64,000 nucleotides of DNA from Stigmatella aurantiaca DW4/3-1 (GCF_000165485.1 NC_014623.1:4049501-4113500), one strand, 5' to 3'; counted from the first letter of the stretch, positions 19,940 through 29,405 are shown. The notes: generated from the sequence alone by a model not told the origin. Numbers and translations are program-made.

Positions 19940-21880
19940 ATGGACGCCCGGCTCCAGGAGAAGCTGGACTCGTTGCCCACCGAACCCGGCGTGTACCTGA
20001 TGAAGGACCGCCGGGGCCTCATCATCTACGTGGGCAAGGCGGTCAACCTGCGCAACCGGGTACGCTCGTACTTCACCCGCACCGGGGACACGCGCGCCTT
20101 CATCGCCCTGCTCGACACGATGTTGGGGGACATCGAGACGGTGCTCGTCCACAACGAGAAGGAGGCCCTCCTTCTCGAAAACGAGCTCATCAAGAAGCAC
20201 AAGCCGCGCTTCAACGTCCTGCTCAAGGACGACAAGCAGTTCATCTCCTTGCGGCTGGACCGGAGCCAGCCGTATCCCCGGCTGGAGGTGGTGCGCAAAT
20301 ACGAGCGGGACGGCGCGCGCTACTTCGGGCCGTACTCCAGCGCGGGCGCCATCCGCGAGACGCTGCGCATCATCAACCGCTACTTCCACTTGCGCACCTG
20401 CACGGACCATGTGCTGGCCAACCGCAAGCGGCCCTGTCTGCTGCACCAGATCGGCCGCTGCCCGGCCCCGTGTGTCTACCCGGTGCCCCCCGAGGACTAC
20501 CGCCGCAGCGTGGACGAGGTGGGCATGTTCCTGGAGGGCAAGGCGGGGGAGCTGGTGGACGGGCTCCGGGCGCGCATGAAGCGCGCCGCCTCCGAGCTGA
20601 AGTTCGAGGAGGCCGCGCGCCTGAGGGACCAGCTCCAGGCCATCGAGCGCAGCCTGGAGCGCCAGAAGGTGGCCACCACCGACTTCAAGGATCAGGACGT
20701 GTTCGCCTCCTACCGGGAGGGGGACCGCATCCTCTTCTACGTCCTGTGGGTGCGGCAGGGCCGGCTCAACGGCGGCCAGGCCTTCCCCTTCGGCAGCCAG
20801 GAGTTCCCCGACGAGGAGCTGCTCGCCTCCTTCGTCAACCTCTACTACGACCAGGGCAGCTTCGTGCCCGAAGAGGTCCTCCTGCCGCTGGAGCCGGAGA
20901 GCCTGGAGGGGCTGGAGGGGCTCCTGTCCGAGCGCAAGGGACAAAAGGTCCGCGTGCTGGTGCCCAAGCGCGGCGAGAAGCACGAGCTGGTGCTCATGGC
21001 GCACAAGAACGCCGAACAGGCCTTCGTGGAGCGCAAGCGGACGAAGGACGAAACGGACGCGGTGCTCGGACGGCTCCAGCAGAAGCTGGGCCTGCGCAAC
21101 TACCCGCGCCGCATGGAGTGCTTCGACATCTCGCACTTCCAGGGCTCCAGCATCGTCGCCTCCCAGGTGGCCGTCACCGATGGCGAGACCGACAAGTCCC
21201 GCTACCGCCGCTACAAGATCAAAACCCTGGAGAAACAAGACGACTTCGCCAGCATGTACGAAGTCATCTCCCGGCGGCTCAAGCGGGGTCAGGAAGAGAA
21301 GGACTTGCCGGACCTCCTGGTTATTGATGGCGGCAAGGGCCAGCTCGCCAGCGCCCACGCGGCCATGAAGGACCTGGGCGTCGAGGGCGTGGACGTGGTG
21401 GGGCTCGCCAAGAGCCGGGATCAGGAAGTGTTCGATCGGGACGCCGAGAGCGCTCGCAGCCCTGAGCGCGTCTTCGTCCTGGGTCGCAAGGACCCCATCG
21501 TTCTGCCGCAGAACTCAGCGGAAATCTTCATGCTCACCCGCATGCGGGACGAGGCGCACCGCTTCGCCATCACCTTCCAGCGCAAGGATCTGCGCAAGAG
21601 CCGCATCCATTCGGCCCTGGAAGACATTCCGGGGGTGGGGGAGGGCCGGCGCAAGCTGCTGCTGCGTCATTTCGGCTCGCTCAAGCGGGTAGGCGAGGCC
21701 AGCATCGAGGATCTGGCGGAGGTGGTCGGCCCGTCCATGGCCGAGCGCGTCCACGCGGGGCTTCACGGGCATCCCGAAGAGGACGCGTCGGACCCGGTCC
21801 GAGAAGCCTCGCTCGCCGACGCTGACGCGGCAATAGGCGAAAAATCCTCACAGGGAGGGTCGCCAGCTGGCTCGGCATGA
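19940..21880 (+). CDS. uvrC: Excinuclease ABC subunit C
   Basis: A 646-residue nuclease that makes both incisions in nucleotide excision repair. The N-terminal GIY-YIG domain shows PGVYLMKD and [16 protein letters not shown] motif ([18 protein letters not shown]) binds UvrB near residue 215. The C-terminal RNase H-like half contains [14 protein letters not shown] and [12 protein letters not shown], followed by a helix-hairpin-helix ([19 protein letters not shown]). The last 35 residues are a poorly conserved extension. It is paired with uvrB. Confidence 0.96.
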   Translation: MDARLQEKLDSLPTEPGVYLMKDRRGLIIYVGKAVNLRNRVRSYFTRTGDTRAFIALLDTMLGDIETVLVHNEKEALLLENELIKKHKPRFNVLLKDDKQFISLRLDRSQPYPRLEVVRKYERDGARYFGPYSSAGAIRETLRIINRYFHLRTCTDHVLANRKRPCLLHQIGRCPAPCVYPVPPEDYRRSVDEVGMFLEGKAGELVDGLRARMKRAASELKFEEAARLRDQLQAIERSLERQKVATTDFKDQDVFASYREGDRILFYVLWVRQGRLNGGQAFPFGSQEFPDEELLASFVNLYYDQGSFVPEEVLLPLEPESLEGLEGLLSERKGQKVRVLVPKRGEKHELVLMAHKNAEQAFVERKRTKDETDAVLGRLQQKLGLRNYPRRMECFDISHFQGSSIVASQVAVTDGETDKSRYRRYKIKTLEKQDDFASMYEVISRRLKRGQEEKDLPDLLVIDGGKGQLASAHAAMKDLGVEGVDVVGLAKSRDQEVFDRDAESARSPERVFVLGRKDPIVLPQNSAEIFMLTRMRDEAHRFAITFQRKDLRKSRIHSALEDIPGVGEGRRKLLLRHFGSLKRVGEASIEDLAEVVGPSMAERVHAGLHGHPEEDASDPVREASLADADAAIGEKSSQGGSPAGSA

Positions 21881-21946
21881 TTAATTTTTCCTCGGGAATT
21901 CAGAGCGGAAAGTGCGCTGGAACCACGAAGTTCCAGGGATTTTTCA

Positions 21947-21976
21947 TTGCGGCTGGACACGGCGCTGTTTTATAGC
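21947..21976 (+). promoter_or_regulatory. Candidate promoter of the DUF507 gene
   Basis: TTGCGG (21947-21952) and TATAGC (21971-21976) with an 18-base spacer, 45 bases before the ATG at 22022. The match is moderate and based on sight only. Confidence 0.4.
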
Positions 21977-22021
21977 GATCCGCATTCGTCGAGCACGCAA
22001 TACAGGGTGAGGGGTGGACAC

Positions 22022-22540
22022 ATGAGGCTCTATCCGAAGGTGATCCCGATCATCTCTCGCGAGTGCATTCAGACGCTGATGCAGGATGGTGACATCGAGG
22101 TCGAGCCCATGCGGGTGGCGGACGCCGAGATGGATCTGTCCGCCATCATGCGTGAGTACCTCGCCAACGAGGAGCGCGTGAATCAGGCGACGCGCGAGGC
22201 GCTGGAGCGGCGGGGGTACGACTACTCCAAGTTCAATCAGGTCAAGCGTGAGATGGCCGACGTCCGCGGCTTCAAGATGGGCGACGAGGGCATCGAATAC
22301 GTCATCAACCAGATGATCGAGTTCCTGCTCATCAGCCGCAATGTCGAGGAAGTGTTCTCCGCCGACAATGTGCTGCGCGCGAAGATTTTCAGTGTGATGA
22401 AGAAGCACCTCGACGTGGACGATGAGATCGACAAGGAGGCGCGCTCCCGGCTGAAGCACCTGCAGGAGGGCACCAGCGCGTTCGACATCGAGTACAACAA
22501 GACGGTGGAGCAGATCCGCCGCGCCCGGGGTCTCATCTAG
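22022..22540 (+). CDS. DUF507-family protein
   Basis: A 172-residue, mostly helical cytoplasmic protein of the DUF507 family, common in deltaproteobacterial lineages and without known function. Two similar halves are visible: YPKVIPIISRECIQTLMQDGDIEV opens the first, and FLLISRNVEEVFSADNVLRAKIFSVMKKHL in the second resembles it. The ATG at 22022 is used; the frame extends upstream to 21947 across the likely promoter. It stands alone between uvrC and a secreted-protein gene. Confidence 0.8.
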   Translation: MRLYPKVIPIISRECIQTLMQDGDIEVEPMRVADAEMDLSAIMREYLANEERVNQATREALERRGYDYSKFNQVKREMADVRGFKMGDEGIEYVINQMIEFLLISRNVEEVFSADNVLRAKIFSVMKKHLDVDDEIDKEARSRLKHLQEGTSAFDIEYNKTVEQIRRARGLI

Positions 22541-22591
22541 CGGGCTGCCATTCCCCGTCCCGCTGCCTACCTTGTGTGGAAGGAGGCAGCG

Positions 22592-24163
22592 ATGGTGGGT
22601 TCTCTTCTTGGCGCGATGATGCTTGGTCTCCTGGTCACCCAGGCACCAGGCGGCATGACATTCGAGGGGCGCGAGGTCAGCGCTCGGACCCTGTCCTCGG
22701 TGGGCTTCTATGCCCAGGGGCCGGTTCCGTTTCCCAGCATCTGGGAGCGAGGCATCGGCTCGGCGAGCCTGACCGTCGAGGACCGGGTGGTGGACCCGGG
22801 GGCGCTCTACGGCGACAAGGCGCACTTCGAGGCCCGGTTTCGGCTGGGCACCGCCGAGTACCAGATCGAACTCACCCAGCCCGGCTTTCCGCCCCTTCAG
22901 GCAGCGGGGGCAGCGCTCGCTGGGCCGCTTCCCAGGCCAGGGCACCCCATTGAAGGGGGCGTGCTGCTGGACCGGGATGTGTACGGCAACAGTGGCATCG
23001 GCTGGATGGCCACCACCCGGGTGCACGCGGCCGCGGCCCTCTGGGGGGTGGGGCGAGTGTCCATCAACGGACGGCTCCTGACGGACACGGCCGTCATCCA
23101 CGCCGCGGCGCTGTCGCATGGCGCCCAGGCGGATGACGACACCCACGTCACCCTGCCGCAGGCCCGGACGGGGGACTCGGAGATCCAGGTTCTGGTGTGG
23201 AACCTGCCCCTCGATGTCGAGCCCCGGGGCTTCCTGCAGCTCTCCTTCGATGACGTGGAGATCGACTTCGATGGGACGGTGCTGAAGTCCGTGGCCCAGG
23301 TGCCGAACGTCTCCGAGCAGCCGCTGAACCCCATGAGCCTCGCGACCCCGCTGGGCGGGGTGAGCTTGGGGACGGCGCTGGCGCCCCCCACGCGTCCGGG
23401 CGACGGGCTGGGCGGCAGTGGCTTCACCATGGATCAGGAGGCCGTGACGGGGCTGCCGGGCGGACCCATCACCCCGGTGAGCCCGGGAACGCTCAGCGGG
23501 CCCGGTTCCTCGGATCCTTCCGTGATTCCGGGCGTCAGCGTGGGCACGGAGGGCGTCGCGGTGGGCTCGGCGGATTCGCTGACCACCATTGCCGCGCCCC
23601 CCGCTTTGAGGGTGGGGCCGGGGGCGGTGACGCCGGATACCATCAGCGGCACCTTCCCGACGCGGGGCGCGCCGACGCCGCCCGCGAACATCTCGGGCGT
23701 CATGCCGGGCACGCCCGCGCCGGGTTCGCAGCTCGCCCTGGAGGGCTCGACCGTGGGCGCTCCGCCGCCTGGGGGGCCCGCGGAGGCCGGGGTCGCGCCG
23801 GGGGGCTCCCGGGCGGCCCTCTCCCCGCAGGGCTCCTTCACCGTGGTGCCGCTCTCCCCGCCGAACTTCAGCGCCTTCGCGGGCACGGGCCAGGTGAGCC
23901 CGGGCATCATCGCGACGCCTCCCCCCATGGGGACCGACGCGACGATTCCCACGCCGCCCTTGCTCGGCACGCCAGGGCCGCTCACCGCTGGGACGCCGCC
24001 GCCCCTGCTGGGCACGCCCGCGCCGCTCAATGCCGCGCCCGCGCCCGCCCTTCTGGGCACGCCCTCGCCGGCCAATGCGTTTCCCGTGGCGCCGGGCACG
24101 GGGGCACCGTCTCCGGGTCCGGTCGCTCCCGCGGGTGGCACCGGGGTTCCTCCCTCCATCTGA
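22592..24163 (+). CDS. Secreted Pro/Gly/Thr-rich protein
   Basis: A 523-residue protein with a short signal peptide (LLGAMMLGLLVTQA). The first half (about 20-225) is an ordinary folded region of unrecognised family. The second half is low-complexity, dominated by Pro, Gly, Thr, Ser and Ala, and ends in degenerate repeats built on LLGTPxP. The ATG at 22592 is chosen because AAGGAGG lies just upstream; a GTG at 22574 is less likely. It is probably a cell-surface or matrix protein with a disordered, perhaps O-glycosylated, tail. This is inference. Confidence 0.75.
   Translation: MVGSLLGAMMLGLLVTQAPGGMTFEGREVSARTLSSVGFYAQGPVPFPSIWERGIGSASLTVEDRVVDPGALYGDKAHFEARFRLGTAEYQIELTQPGFPPLQAAGAALAGPLPRPGHPIEGGVLLDRDVYGNSGIGWMATTRVHAAAALWGVGRVSINGRLLTDTAVIHAAALSHGAQADDDTHVTLPQARTGDSEIQVLVWNLPLDVEPRGFLQLSFDDVEIDFDGTVLKSVAQVPNVSEQPLNPMSLATPLGGVSLGTALAPPTRPGDGLGGSGFTMDQEAVTGLPGGPITPVSPGTLSGPGSSDPSVIPGVSVGTEGVAVGSADSLTTIAAPPALRVGPGAVTPDTISGTFPTRGAPTPPANISGVMPGTPAPGSQLALEGSTVGAPPPGGPAEAGVAPGGSRAALSPQGSFTVVPLSPPNFSAFAGTGQVSPGIIATPPPMGTDATIPTPPLLGTPGPLTAGTPPPLLGTPAPLNAAPAPALLGTPSPANAFPVAPGTGAPSPGPVAPAGGTGVPPSI
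23950..24076 (+). repeat. Degenerate LLGTP-type tandem repeats within CDS
   Basis: Three consecutive units of about 48 bases encode TPPLLGTPGPL, TPPPLLGTPAPL and APALLGTPSPA. They form the end of the disordered tail of the secreted protein. Confidence 0.7.
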
Positions 24164-24224
24164 GGGGGGCCCTCGCCGGGGGCGAAAAATTGACCCTCGG
24201 CTACGGGCCTGTAGCGTTTCGTCC

Positions 24225-24602
24225 ATGCCGACGTTCGCTGCCACCCTCTCCAGTCCGACCGCCGCGCGGGGAGATCCGCTGCGCGAGGCCGTGGAGAGCC
24301 TTTCCCAGGCGCTTCCCGCGCGTGCGGACGCGGCGGTGCTCGTGGAGCTTCTGGAGGATGATCTCCGGGAGGGGCTCGATGCGTTGGGAGAGGTGGAGGC
24401 CCACTTCTCCGAGGTCATCGATGCCCTGAGCGCGGAGACCCCCTCGGCCTTCGCACTGCTCTCGGTGGGAGATGAACAGCGCGTGCTTCAGCGGCTCGAC
24501 ACCCTGGTGGGGGTGGTGACGCAGGTGCGCCGCAGGCTCTCGAAGGCGGCGGTGCTGCTCAAAGCGAGCCCAGGAACTTCACCAGCGCGTTTCGGTCGCT
24601 GA
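24225..24602 (+). CDS. Small helical protein of unknown function
   Basis: A 125-residue protein, rich in Ala, Leu and Glu, predicted to be almost entirely helical (LREAVESLSQAL..., VLVELLEDDLREGLDAL). It has no signal or membrane segment and I do not recognise a family. The start at 24225 follows a weak Shine-Dalgarno. Its last 44 bases overlap the 3' end of the di-haem gene on the opposite strand, an unusual tail-to-tail overlap, and the final residues (GTSPARFGR) come from that overlap. A shorter true end through a frameshift cannot be excluded. Confidence 0.6.
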   Translation: MPTFAATLSSPTAARGDPLREAVESLSQALPARADAAVLVELLEDDLREGLDALGEVEAHFSEVIDALSAETPSAFALLSVGDEQRVLQRLDTLVGVVTQVRRRLSKAAVLLKASPGTSPARFGR

Positions 24603-25878
24603 CCGGCAGCTTCCGGAACTGTTCCCGGGAGCGCTCCGCTTCACCGCCGTGCCAGAGGATGGCTTCCTCCAGGGAGCGGGCGCGTCCATCGTGGAGATAG
24701 CCCGAGTAGGGCAGCACCGTCTGGGTGAGCCCGAGGCCCCACAGCGGCGCGGTGCGCCACTCCTGGCCATTCGCGATCCCGTCCGGACGGCCATCCGCGA
24801 GTCCCGGTCCCATGTCGTGCAGCAGCAGGTCCGTGTAGGGGTGGATGCGCTGGTGGCTGAGCTCCGGCAAGGCATGGGGGCCCGTCTGGAGCGTCTCGCG
24901 GTGGCACCGTTCGCAGCCCAAGGACTGGAATTGCTCCTCCCCCCGCAGGGTCTCCGCATCGTCGAGGAAGGCGCGTGCCGGCACACCGAGTGTCCGCGCA
25001 TAGAAGACCGCCGCCTCCAGCGTCTGAAGCGGCAGCTCGTGGGTGCCGTCCGGCTCGGGAAAGAGCGTCGTCGTCAGCCCCATGTCGTTCAGGTAGGCCT
25101 CGGCCGACTGCTGGAGCAGGGTGGGGCTGTTGGCCTTCAACCCGAACCGCCCGGGGACCAGCGCCTGGGCCTGGACGTCCCAGACCTCGTTGAGGCGGCC
25201 CGAGATGCCGTCCTTGTTCTTGTCGTTCGGATCCGCCAGGGACTTGAGCGTGGAGACCTCCACGGCCTCGAGCAGCCCCAGACCAAACACGGGGGGCGGC
25301 AGGCGCAGCGAGGTGAGCATGTCCTTGGGCAGCGCGGAGCCATCGGTCGGGGTGATGCGGATGCGGGGCTCCCGGAGGCCGTAGCGGGTGCCATCGCCAT
25401 AGGTGCCTTCGGACTCCACCCACTCGAGCAGGACGGAGGCTTCCGGCGTCAGGCCGTAGTTGGCCTGGTCCGCGATCTGGATCCCCAGGCCCGGAACGGG
25501 CACTGGACCGTTGGGATGGGTGGGAACGCCCTCGGGCATGCTGACGCGCACGAGCAACTGGGTGCGCTGGGGACTGGAGCCCATCACCGGCATGCCCCGG
25601 CCATTGCGCAGGTGGCAGGCGTTGCAGGAGTTGTTGTTGAAGAGGGGGCCCAATCCCGGATTCACCGGCGCGGGGCCAGGGACGAAGATCGCGGCGAAGG
25701 CCGCATCCCCGGCGCGGTGGTGCGCGAGCCCCTCGACGGTGAGGTTGGGCGCCGGCTGCGTGAACGCCAGCGACGTGCGGTTGTCGATGGTGGTGGCCCC
25801 CCCCGCGCGGGGCGGCTCCTGCTCTCCGCAGGCGGCGAGCAGCACCGTCACCGCGGAGAGCAGCAGGGCCCGGGACAC
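24559..25878 (-). CDS. Di-haem oxidoreductase (DUF1111/thiol oxidoreductase family), lipoprotein
   Basis: A 439-residue exported protein. The signal ends in a lipobox (LLSAVTVLLAAC). Two CxxCH haem c sites are visible, CNACH near residue 85 and CERCH near residue 325, typical of the DUF1111 di-haem family related to MauG. These proteins are often encoded with imelysins in iron-regulated operons, as here. The GTG at 25878 gives a proper lipoprotein start 16 bases after the imelysin stop. The frame continues upstream into the imelysin gene but is not coding there. Its job in iron acquisition is inferred from context. Confidence 0.88.
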   Translation of the reverse strand: MSRALLLSAVTVLLAACGEQEPPRAGGATTIDNRTSLAFTQPAPNLTVEGLAHHRAGDAAFAAIFVPGPAPVNPGLGPLFNNNSCNACHLRNGRGMPVMGSSPQRTQLLVRVSMPEGVPTHPNGPVPVPGLGIQIADQANYGLTPEASVLLEWVESEGTYGDGTRYGLREPRIRITPTDGSALPKDMLTSLRLPPPVFGLGLLEAVEVSTLKSLADPNDKNKDGISGRLNEVWDVQAQALVPGRFGLKANSPTLLQQSAEAYLNDMGLTTTLFPEPDGTHELPLQTLEAAVFYARTLGVPARAFLDDAETLRGEEQFQSLGCERCHRETLQTGPHALPELSHQRIHPYTDLLLHDMGPGLADGRPDGIANGQEWRTAPLWGLGLTQTVLPYSGYLHDGRARSLEEAILWHGGEAERSREQFRKLPVSDRNALVKFLGSL

Positions 25879-25894
25879 CGGGCCCCCGGACGGC

Positions 25895-26995
25895 TTACTT
25901 GCCGAGGAGCGGCGCGACGTCCGACTGGAAGGTGTTCTGGGCCTTGCGGATGGCTTCCTGGGCGGCCTCGATTTCGTCCGCGGAGTTGGGGTCCCTGATG
26001 GACTCGCGGAAGGGCTCGGGGATGCGGGAAAGGGCAGTGATGGCATCGGTCAGCTCCTGACGGATCCGGGTATCCAGCTCCGGATTCGCGTCCTTCACGA
26101 AATCGGCCAGCGAAGGGCCCTTGGCCGTGGCGCCAGGCAGGTGGCCCAGGTAGGCGTTCTGCACGCTGCGGATGTTGTTGGAGAAGTCAGACAGCGAATT
26201 GTAGGCGAACTGGCTCTCGACGAGCTCCGGGTCCTTCGCATCATAGGGGTCGGCGATCTTCCCGTTGGCCACTTCGTCGAGGATGTTGACAATCCCTCCC
26301 ACCATCTCCTCGCCCGCGGTCTGCACGGAAGGGTAGGAGGTGTTGCCGGAGTCCCCCGCGCCCGCGAACACGTTCCGGTAGGGAGGACGCCCGTCGACCG
26401 TCTGGGTCCAGGCGTTCGAGAGGGCAGCGCCGATGTTCTTCAGTTGCAAGGTGATGGCCTTGAGGTACTCGAACTCCCGCGGCGTGAAGTCCTGCACCGT
26501 CTTCTCGGCGCCCGTGCTGGGGTCGCGCGCGAAGAGGAGGTATTCCACCGTGTGGAAGCCCTTCAGCGTCTCCTCGAGGTTGCCCACGTACTCCGGGGTG
26601 AAGGGGGCATTCCCGGCCAGCACCGCGTCCAGGTCCGAGCGGTTCACCGGCCAGCTGTCCATGGCCGGATCATACCCAAAAGAATCCACCGGTCCGAAGA
26701 GGAAGCCTTCGCTCTGCTCCCACGGCACCCGGGCAGCGAACCAGGCGTCCCGGGCGGCGGTGAGGCGCTCGGCGCTGGGCGACGCCGCGAGCGCGTTGGA
26801 GGCGGTGTCCAGGGCTTCCAGCCGCGCGGCCAGCTGCTGGTAGGTGGGGACGATCACGTCGTCGGCGAAGTGAACGACGATCTGCTTGTCGAAGGTGCTG
26901 TCGGTGGGCCCGCTCCCCTCATCATCACTGCAGGACACCAGCACGAGCGCGCTGGTGAGGGCCAGGGAACGAAGCCAGAAGCGGGAGAGGGTCAT
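25895..26995 (-). CDS. Imelysin (M75-like) iron-related lipoprotein
   Basis: A 366-residue imelysin-family lipoprotein. The signal peptide ends with LVLVSC at residue 22. The family motif GxHxxE is seen as GFHTVEYLLF near residue 144, and the helical two-bundle pattern runs to the end. Imelysins (ICMP, IrpA and EfeO relatives) take part in iron uptake and lack proven peptidase activity. It lies between the porin and the di-haem gene, with gaps of 20 and 16 bases, so one Fur-like promoter at 28.4 kb may drive all three. Confidence 0.9.
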   Translation of the reverse strand: MTLSRFWLRSLALTSALVLVSCSDDEGSGPTDSTFDKQIVVHFADDVIVPTYQQLAARLEALDTASNALAASPSAERLTAARDAWFAARVPWEQSEGFLFGPVDSFGYDPAMDSWPVNRSDLDAVLAGNAPFTPEYVGNLEETLKGFHTVEYLLFARDPSTGAEKTVQDFTPREFEYLKAITLQLKNIGAALSNAWTQTVDGRPPYRNVFAGAGDSGNTSYPSVQTAGEEMVGGIVNILDEVANGKIADPYDAKDPELVESQFAYNSLSDFSNNIRSVQNAYLGHLPGATAKGPSLADFVKDANPELDTRIRQELTDAITALSRIPEPFRESIRDPNSADEIEAAQEAIRKAQNTFQSDVAPLLGK

Positions 26996-27015
26996 GTGTG
27001 GGTTTCCTTCACGGG

Positions 27016-28356
27016 TCAGTAGGAGAAGCCAGTGGAGAGCCGGAGGGTGTTCTCGGGCCGGAAGCGGGACGAGTCGTTCAGGCGGCGGTGCCCGAAGTCG
27101 AACTTGGCGAAGAACAGGTCCGCCAGCGTGTACGCCGCGCCCACCGTGTAGATGGCGCGGGCGAAGCGGGGGTTGTCGAACAGCTCCGCGCGCGGGTTGA
27201 ACTGGGAGTCCACGTAGTCGAAGCGCACGTAGGGCTCTACCTTGTGGTCGCTGTTGAGCCCCAGCAGGGGAGACACATTGCGGCCCAGCTCCCCCCAGAC
27301 CGCCAGGGCGTGCTCGGCCACGGGGGTGCGCGTCACGTTCAGGAAGTTGGACAGGCGCGCGTTGCGCGCGGAGATGTCATCCGCGTTCTGGAGGTTGCCC
27401 CAGAGCACCATCGCCTTGGCGCGCCAGGGGCCCTTCACCAGAGACAGGTGCGCATCGAGGATCAGCAGGCCCGCGGGCACATAGCCGCACGGGGCCACCT
27501 GGCGGCTGTCGGCATTCTCGCAGGCCTTGACCAGATCGGGCTTGGGCCGGTTGCGCGTCGTGCCGCCGTAGTAGCCCGAGACGCCGAAGACGAGCCCTTC
27601 GAAGCGATTGACGTCCGCGCGCAGCACCATCGCCATGTCCCGGGCCCGCGCCATCTCGAAGCGCAGCTGATGCCCTTCGGCCACCCAGCGCTGCGAGTTG
27701 AAGGCCGTGGAGTCCAGGCCGTTGACCGCCTGCGCCGTCAGCGTCACCAGGCCCAGGTCCGCCTTGGCCTGAAGTCCCATCTCGTGCCAGGTGTTGGGCA
27801 GGATGAGCGTCTCCGCTTCCGAGCGCACCGTGGCCAGATAGTCCGTGGGGCGCGAGTACGCGCTCAGCGTCCCCACCGCCACATAGAAGCGGCCGATCGA
27901 CAGGGAGAAGCGCTTGCCGAACTTCTTCGTGAGGACGAGCTCCTCCACCATCACCTCGCCGCCCTTTTCCACCTCCACCTCGAACTCGCCGAACTCCTCG
28001 TACTCGAGTTCCATCGAGGCGCCCGTTCCGCCGTGCTCGAACTCCACTTCGATCTCGGCTTCGAGGCCGAAGTCGGGCAGCTCCGCCTCCAGCTCCAGCG
28101 ACAGGCGCGTGGTGTCGAAAGTCATCCGCGAGTCGCGCTGCGAGCCCCCCACGCGGTTCTGGTTCTCACCGTAGTTGTAATAGGTGAATTGCAGATCCCC
28201 ATAGCCTGACATCTTGAACTCCAGGCGGGGCCGCTTCAGCGCCTTCTCTGCCTGTTCCTCCTTCTCCGCTTCGGTCTCCCCATCCTTGGGGGCAGGGGGA
28301 TCGGCGAGGGCGGTGGTGGCACACAACAACACGGCAAAGAGCAAGGCAGAGCGCAT
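27016..28356 (-). CDS. Outer-membrane porin-like protein, first gene of iron-type operon
   Basis: A 446-residue protein with a signal peptide (LLFAVLLCATTALA) and an alternating beta-strand pattern ending LRLSTGFSY, the aromatic C-terminus typical of outer-membrane barrels. After a Glu/Lys-rich segment (20-45), residues about 85-135 carry a strongly acidic stretch (MELEYEEFGEFEVEVE) that could bind cations such as iron. It is the first gene of an operon with imelysin and the di-haem protein. I infer passage of iron or a metal complex; the substrate is not shown by sequence. A specific porin family is not certain. Confidence 0.8.
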   Translation of the reverse strand: MRSALLFAVLLCATTALADPPAPKDGETEAEKEEQAEKALKRPRLEFKMSGYGDLQFTYYNYGENQNRVGGSQRDSRMTFDTTRLSLELEAELPDFGLEAEIEVEFEHGGTGASMELEYEEFGEFEVEVEKGGEVMVEELVLTKKFGKRFSLSIGRFYVAVGTLSAYSRPTDYLATVRSEAETLILPNTWHEMGLQAKADLGLVTLTAQAVNGLDSTAFNSQRWVAEGHQLRFEMARARDMAMVLRADVNRFEGLVFGVSGYYGGTTRNRPKPDLVKACENADSRQVAPCGYVPAGLLILDAHLSLVKGPWRAKAMVLWGNLQNADDISARNARLSNFLNVTRTPVAEHALAVWGELGRNVSPLLGLNSDHKVEPYVRFDYVDSQFNPRAELFDNPRFARAIYTVGAAYTLADLFFAKFDFGHRRLNDSSRFRPENTLRLSTGFSY

Positions 28357-28384
28357 CGGGCGGCGCGCACCCTAGTCCCAGGAA

Positions 28385-28418
28385 AACGATTATGCAAACC
28401 AGAATCATTGTGAGCCAA
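28385..28418 (-). promoter_or_regulatory. Promoter overlapping a Fur-like box
   Basis: An inverted repeat has arms AACGATTAT (28385-28393) and AGAATCATT (28401-28409), matching at 7 of 9 positions and resembling a Fur box. On the minus strand, TTGGCT (28413-28418) and CATAAT (28389-28394) form a -35/-10 pair with an 18-base spacer. The box covers the spacer and the -10, as expected for repression. It lies about 30 bases before the porin start. Confidence 0.55.
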
Positions 28419-28491
28419 AAAGGCCCACCGGGCGAGGAGTCCCGTGGGGCGGCGCGGGGGCTCGGTGGGGTGGCTCAGCGGTGGGGAGGAC

Positions 28492-29379
28492 TCACCACTT
28501 GAGTTCTTCCTTGCCGGTCTGGGCGCGCTGTTTCTTGTCGCCGGGGCGCGAGTACGCCGTGAGGGTGGCGCGGACGGCGCCCACGTCCACGGTGCCCACG
28601 GCGACGAGCGGCAGGCGGCGCGCGTCATCGGAAATCCAGACGTGGACCTCGCGCCGGATGGTGGGCCTGTCGGTGCGTACCGCCGTGCCCGTCAGGTACC
28701 AGGCATCGAACTCGCCGATGGGCAACGAGACGTGCTCACGCTTCTCCACCACGCCCGTCATGCGCCACATCTTGCGGATGCCGTAGACATCGAAGCAGAC
28801 CGGCAGGCCTTCCTTCAGGGGCAACTGGCGCATCAGATAGATGGCGCCCGCCACATCCAGCCCGTCCTTGTCATACGTGTAGTGATAGCGGCCGGAGCGC
28901 TCGCCGATGGTGTAGTCCACCTTGACGGAGCGGTCCTTGGCGCCAAAGGCCACGTCCACCTTGCGCTGCACCTCGTTCTCGGTGGCGTTCTCGGTGTAGC
29001 GCGAGGGCCGCAGCGTGCGGGGGTGCAGGTAGCTCACCGCGGAGCCCTTCACGCGCCGCACCTTGGAGAAGAAGGAGTTGGTCTGCACGTCGATCTGCAC
29101 CGGCAGCACGCCCTTGTCGAGGCGCTGGGTCTTCATCGTCATCTTCCCGGCCTGGGCGCCCATGGCGTCGAGATCGAACTCGAGGTTCTCGCCGGGCATG
29201 AACGCCAGGGGGGTGTGCAGGGCGGGAAGGGCGTTGGGGCAGACGGCCACGTTGGTGGAGACCGGGGCCGTCTTCTGGGGGTCGGCGTCCGGGGGGTCAT
29301 CCTGCCCGGCCCCCTGGGCCTGGGCGGCGGTGGCGAGCAGGATGAGACTGGCCGCGAGGGCTGAGCGCATGGGGGGCAT
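28492..29379 (-). CDS. Exported DUF3108 protein (copy A)
   Basis: A protein of about 295 residues with a signal peptide (LAASLILLATAAQAQG), then a DUF3108 domain from about residue 55 (MPGENLEFDLDAMGAQAGKM). The family is periplasmic and its function is unknown. Start candidates are 29379 and 29370; both give the signal peptide. It is followed on the same strand by the iron-type operon, but the 115-base gap containing the Fur-like box shows they are separate units. A second DUF3108 gene lies at 31089-31898, with a DUF4091 gene between them. Confidence 0.8.
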   Translation of the reverse strand: MPPMRSALAASLILLATAAQAQGAGQDDPPDADPQKTAPVSTNVAVCPNALPALHTPLAFMPGENLEFDLDAMGAQAGKMTMKTQRLDKGVLPVQIDVQTNSFFSKVRRVKGSAVSYLHPRTLRPSRYTENATENEVQRKVDVAFGAKDRSVKVDYTIGERSGRYHYTYDKDGLDVAGAIYLMRQLPLKEGLPVCFDVYGIRKMWRMTGVVEKREHVSLPIGEFDAWYLTGTAVRTDRPTIRREVHVWISDDARRLPLVAVGTVDVGAVRATLTAYSRPGDKKQRAQTGKEELKW

Positions 29380-29405
29380 TCTTTCAGAAGAAGCGGGAAA
29401 CAGTC

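Noticed and set aside
17829..21358. Long antisense frames over uvrB and uvrC
   Set aside because: They are the high-GC antisense shadows of well-supported genes and have no family motifs.
28236..28628. Minus-strand frame over the Fur-like region
   Set aside because: It overlaps the promoter and the porin start in another frame and is composed of Arg/Pro-rich noise.
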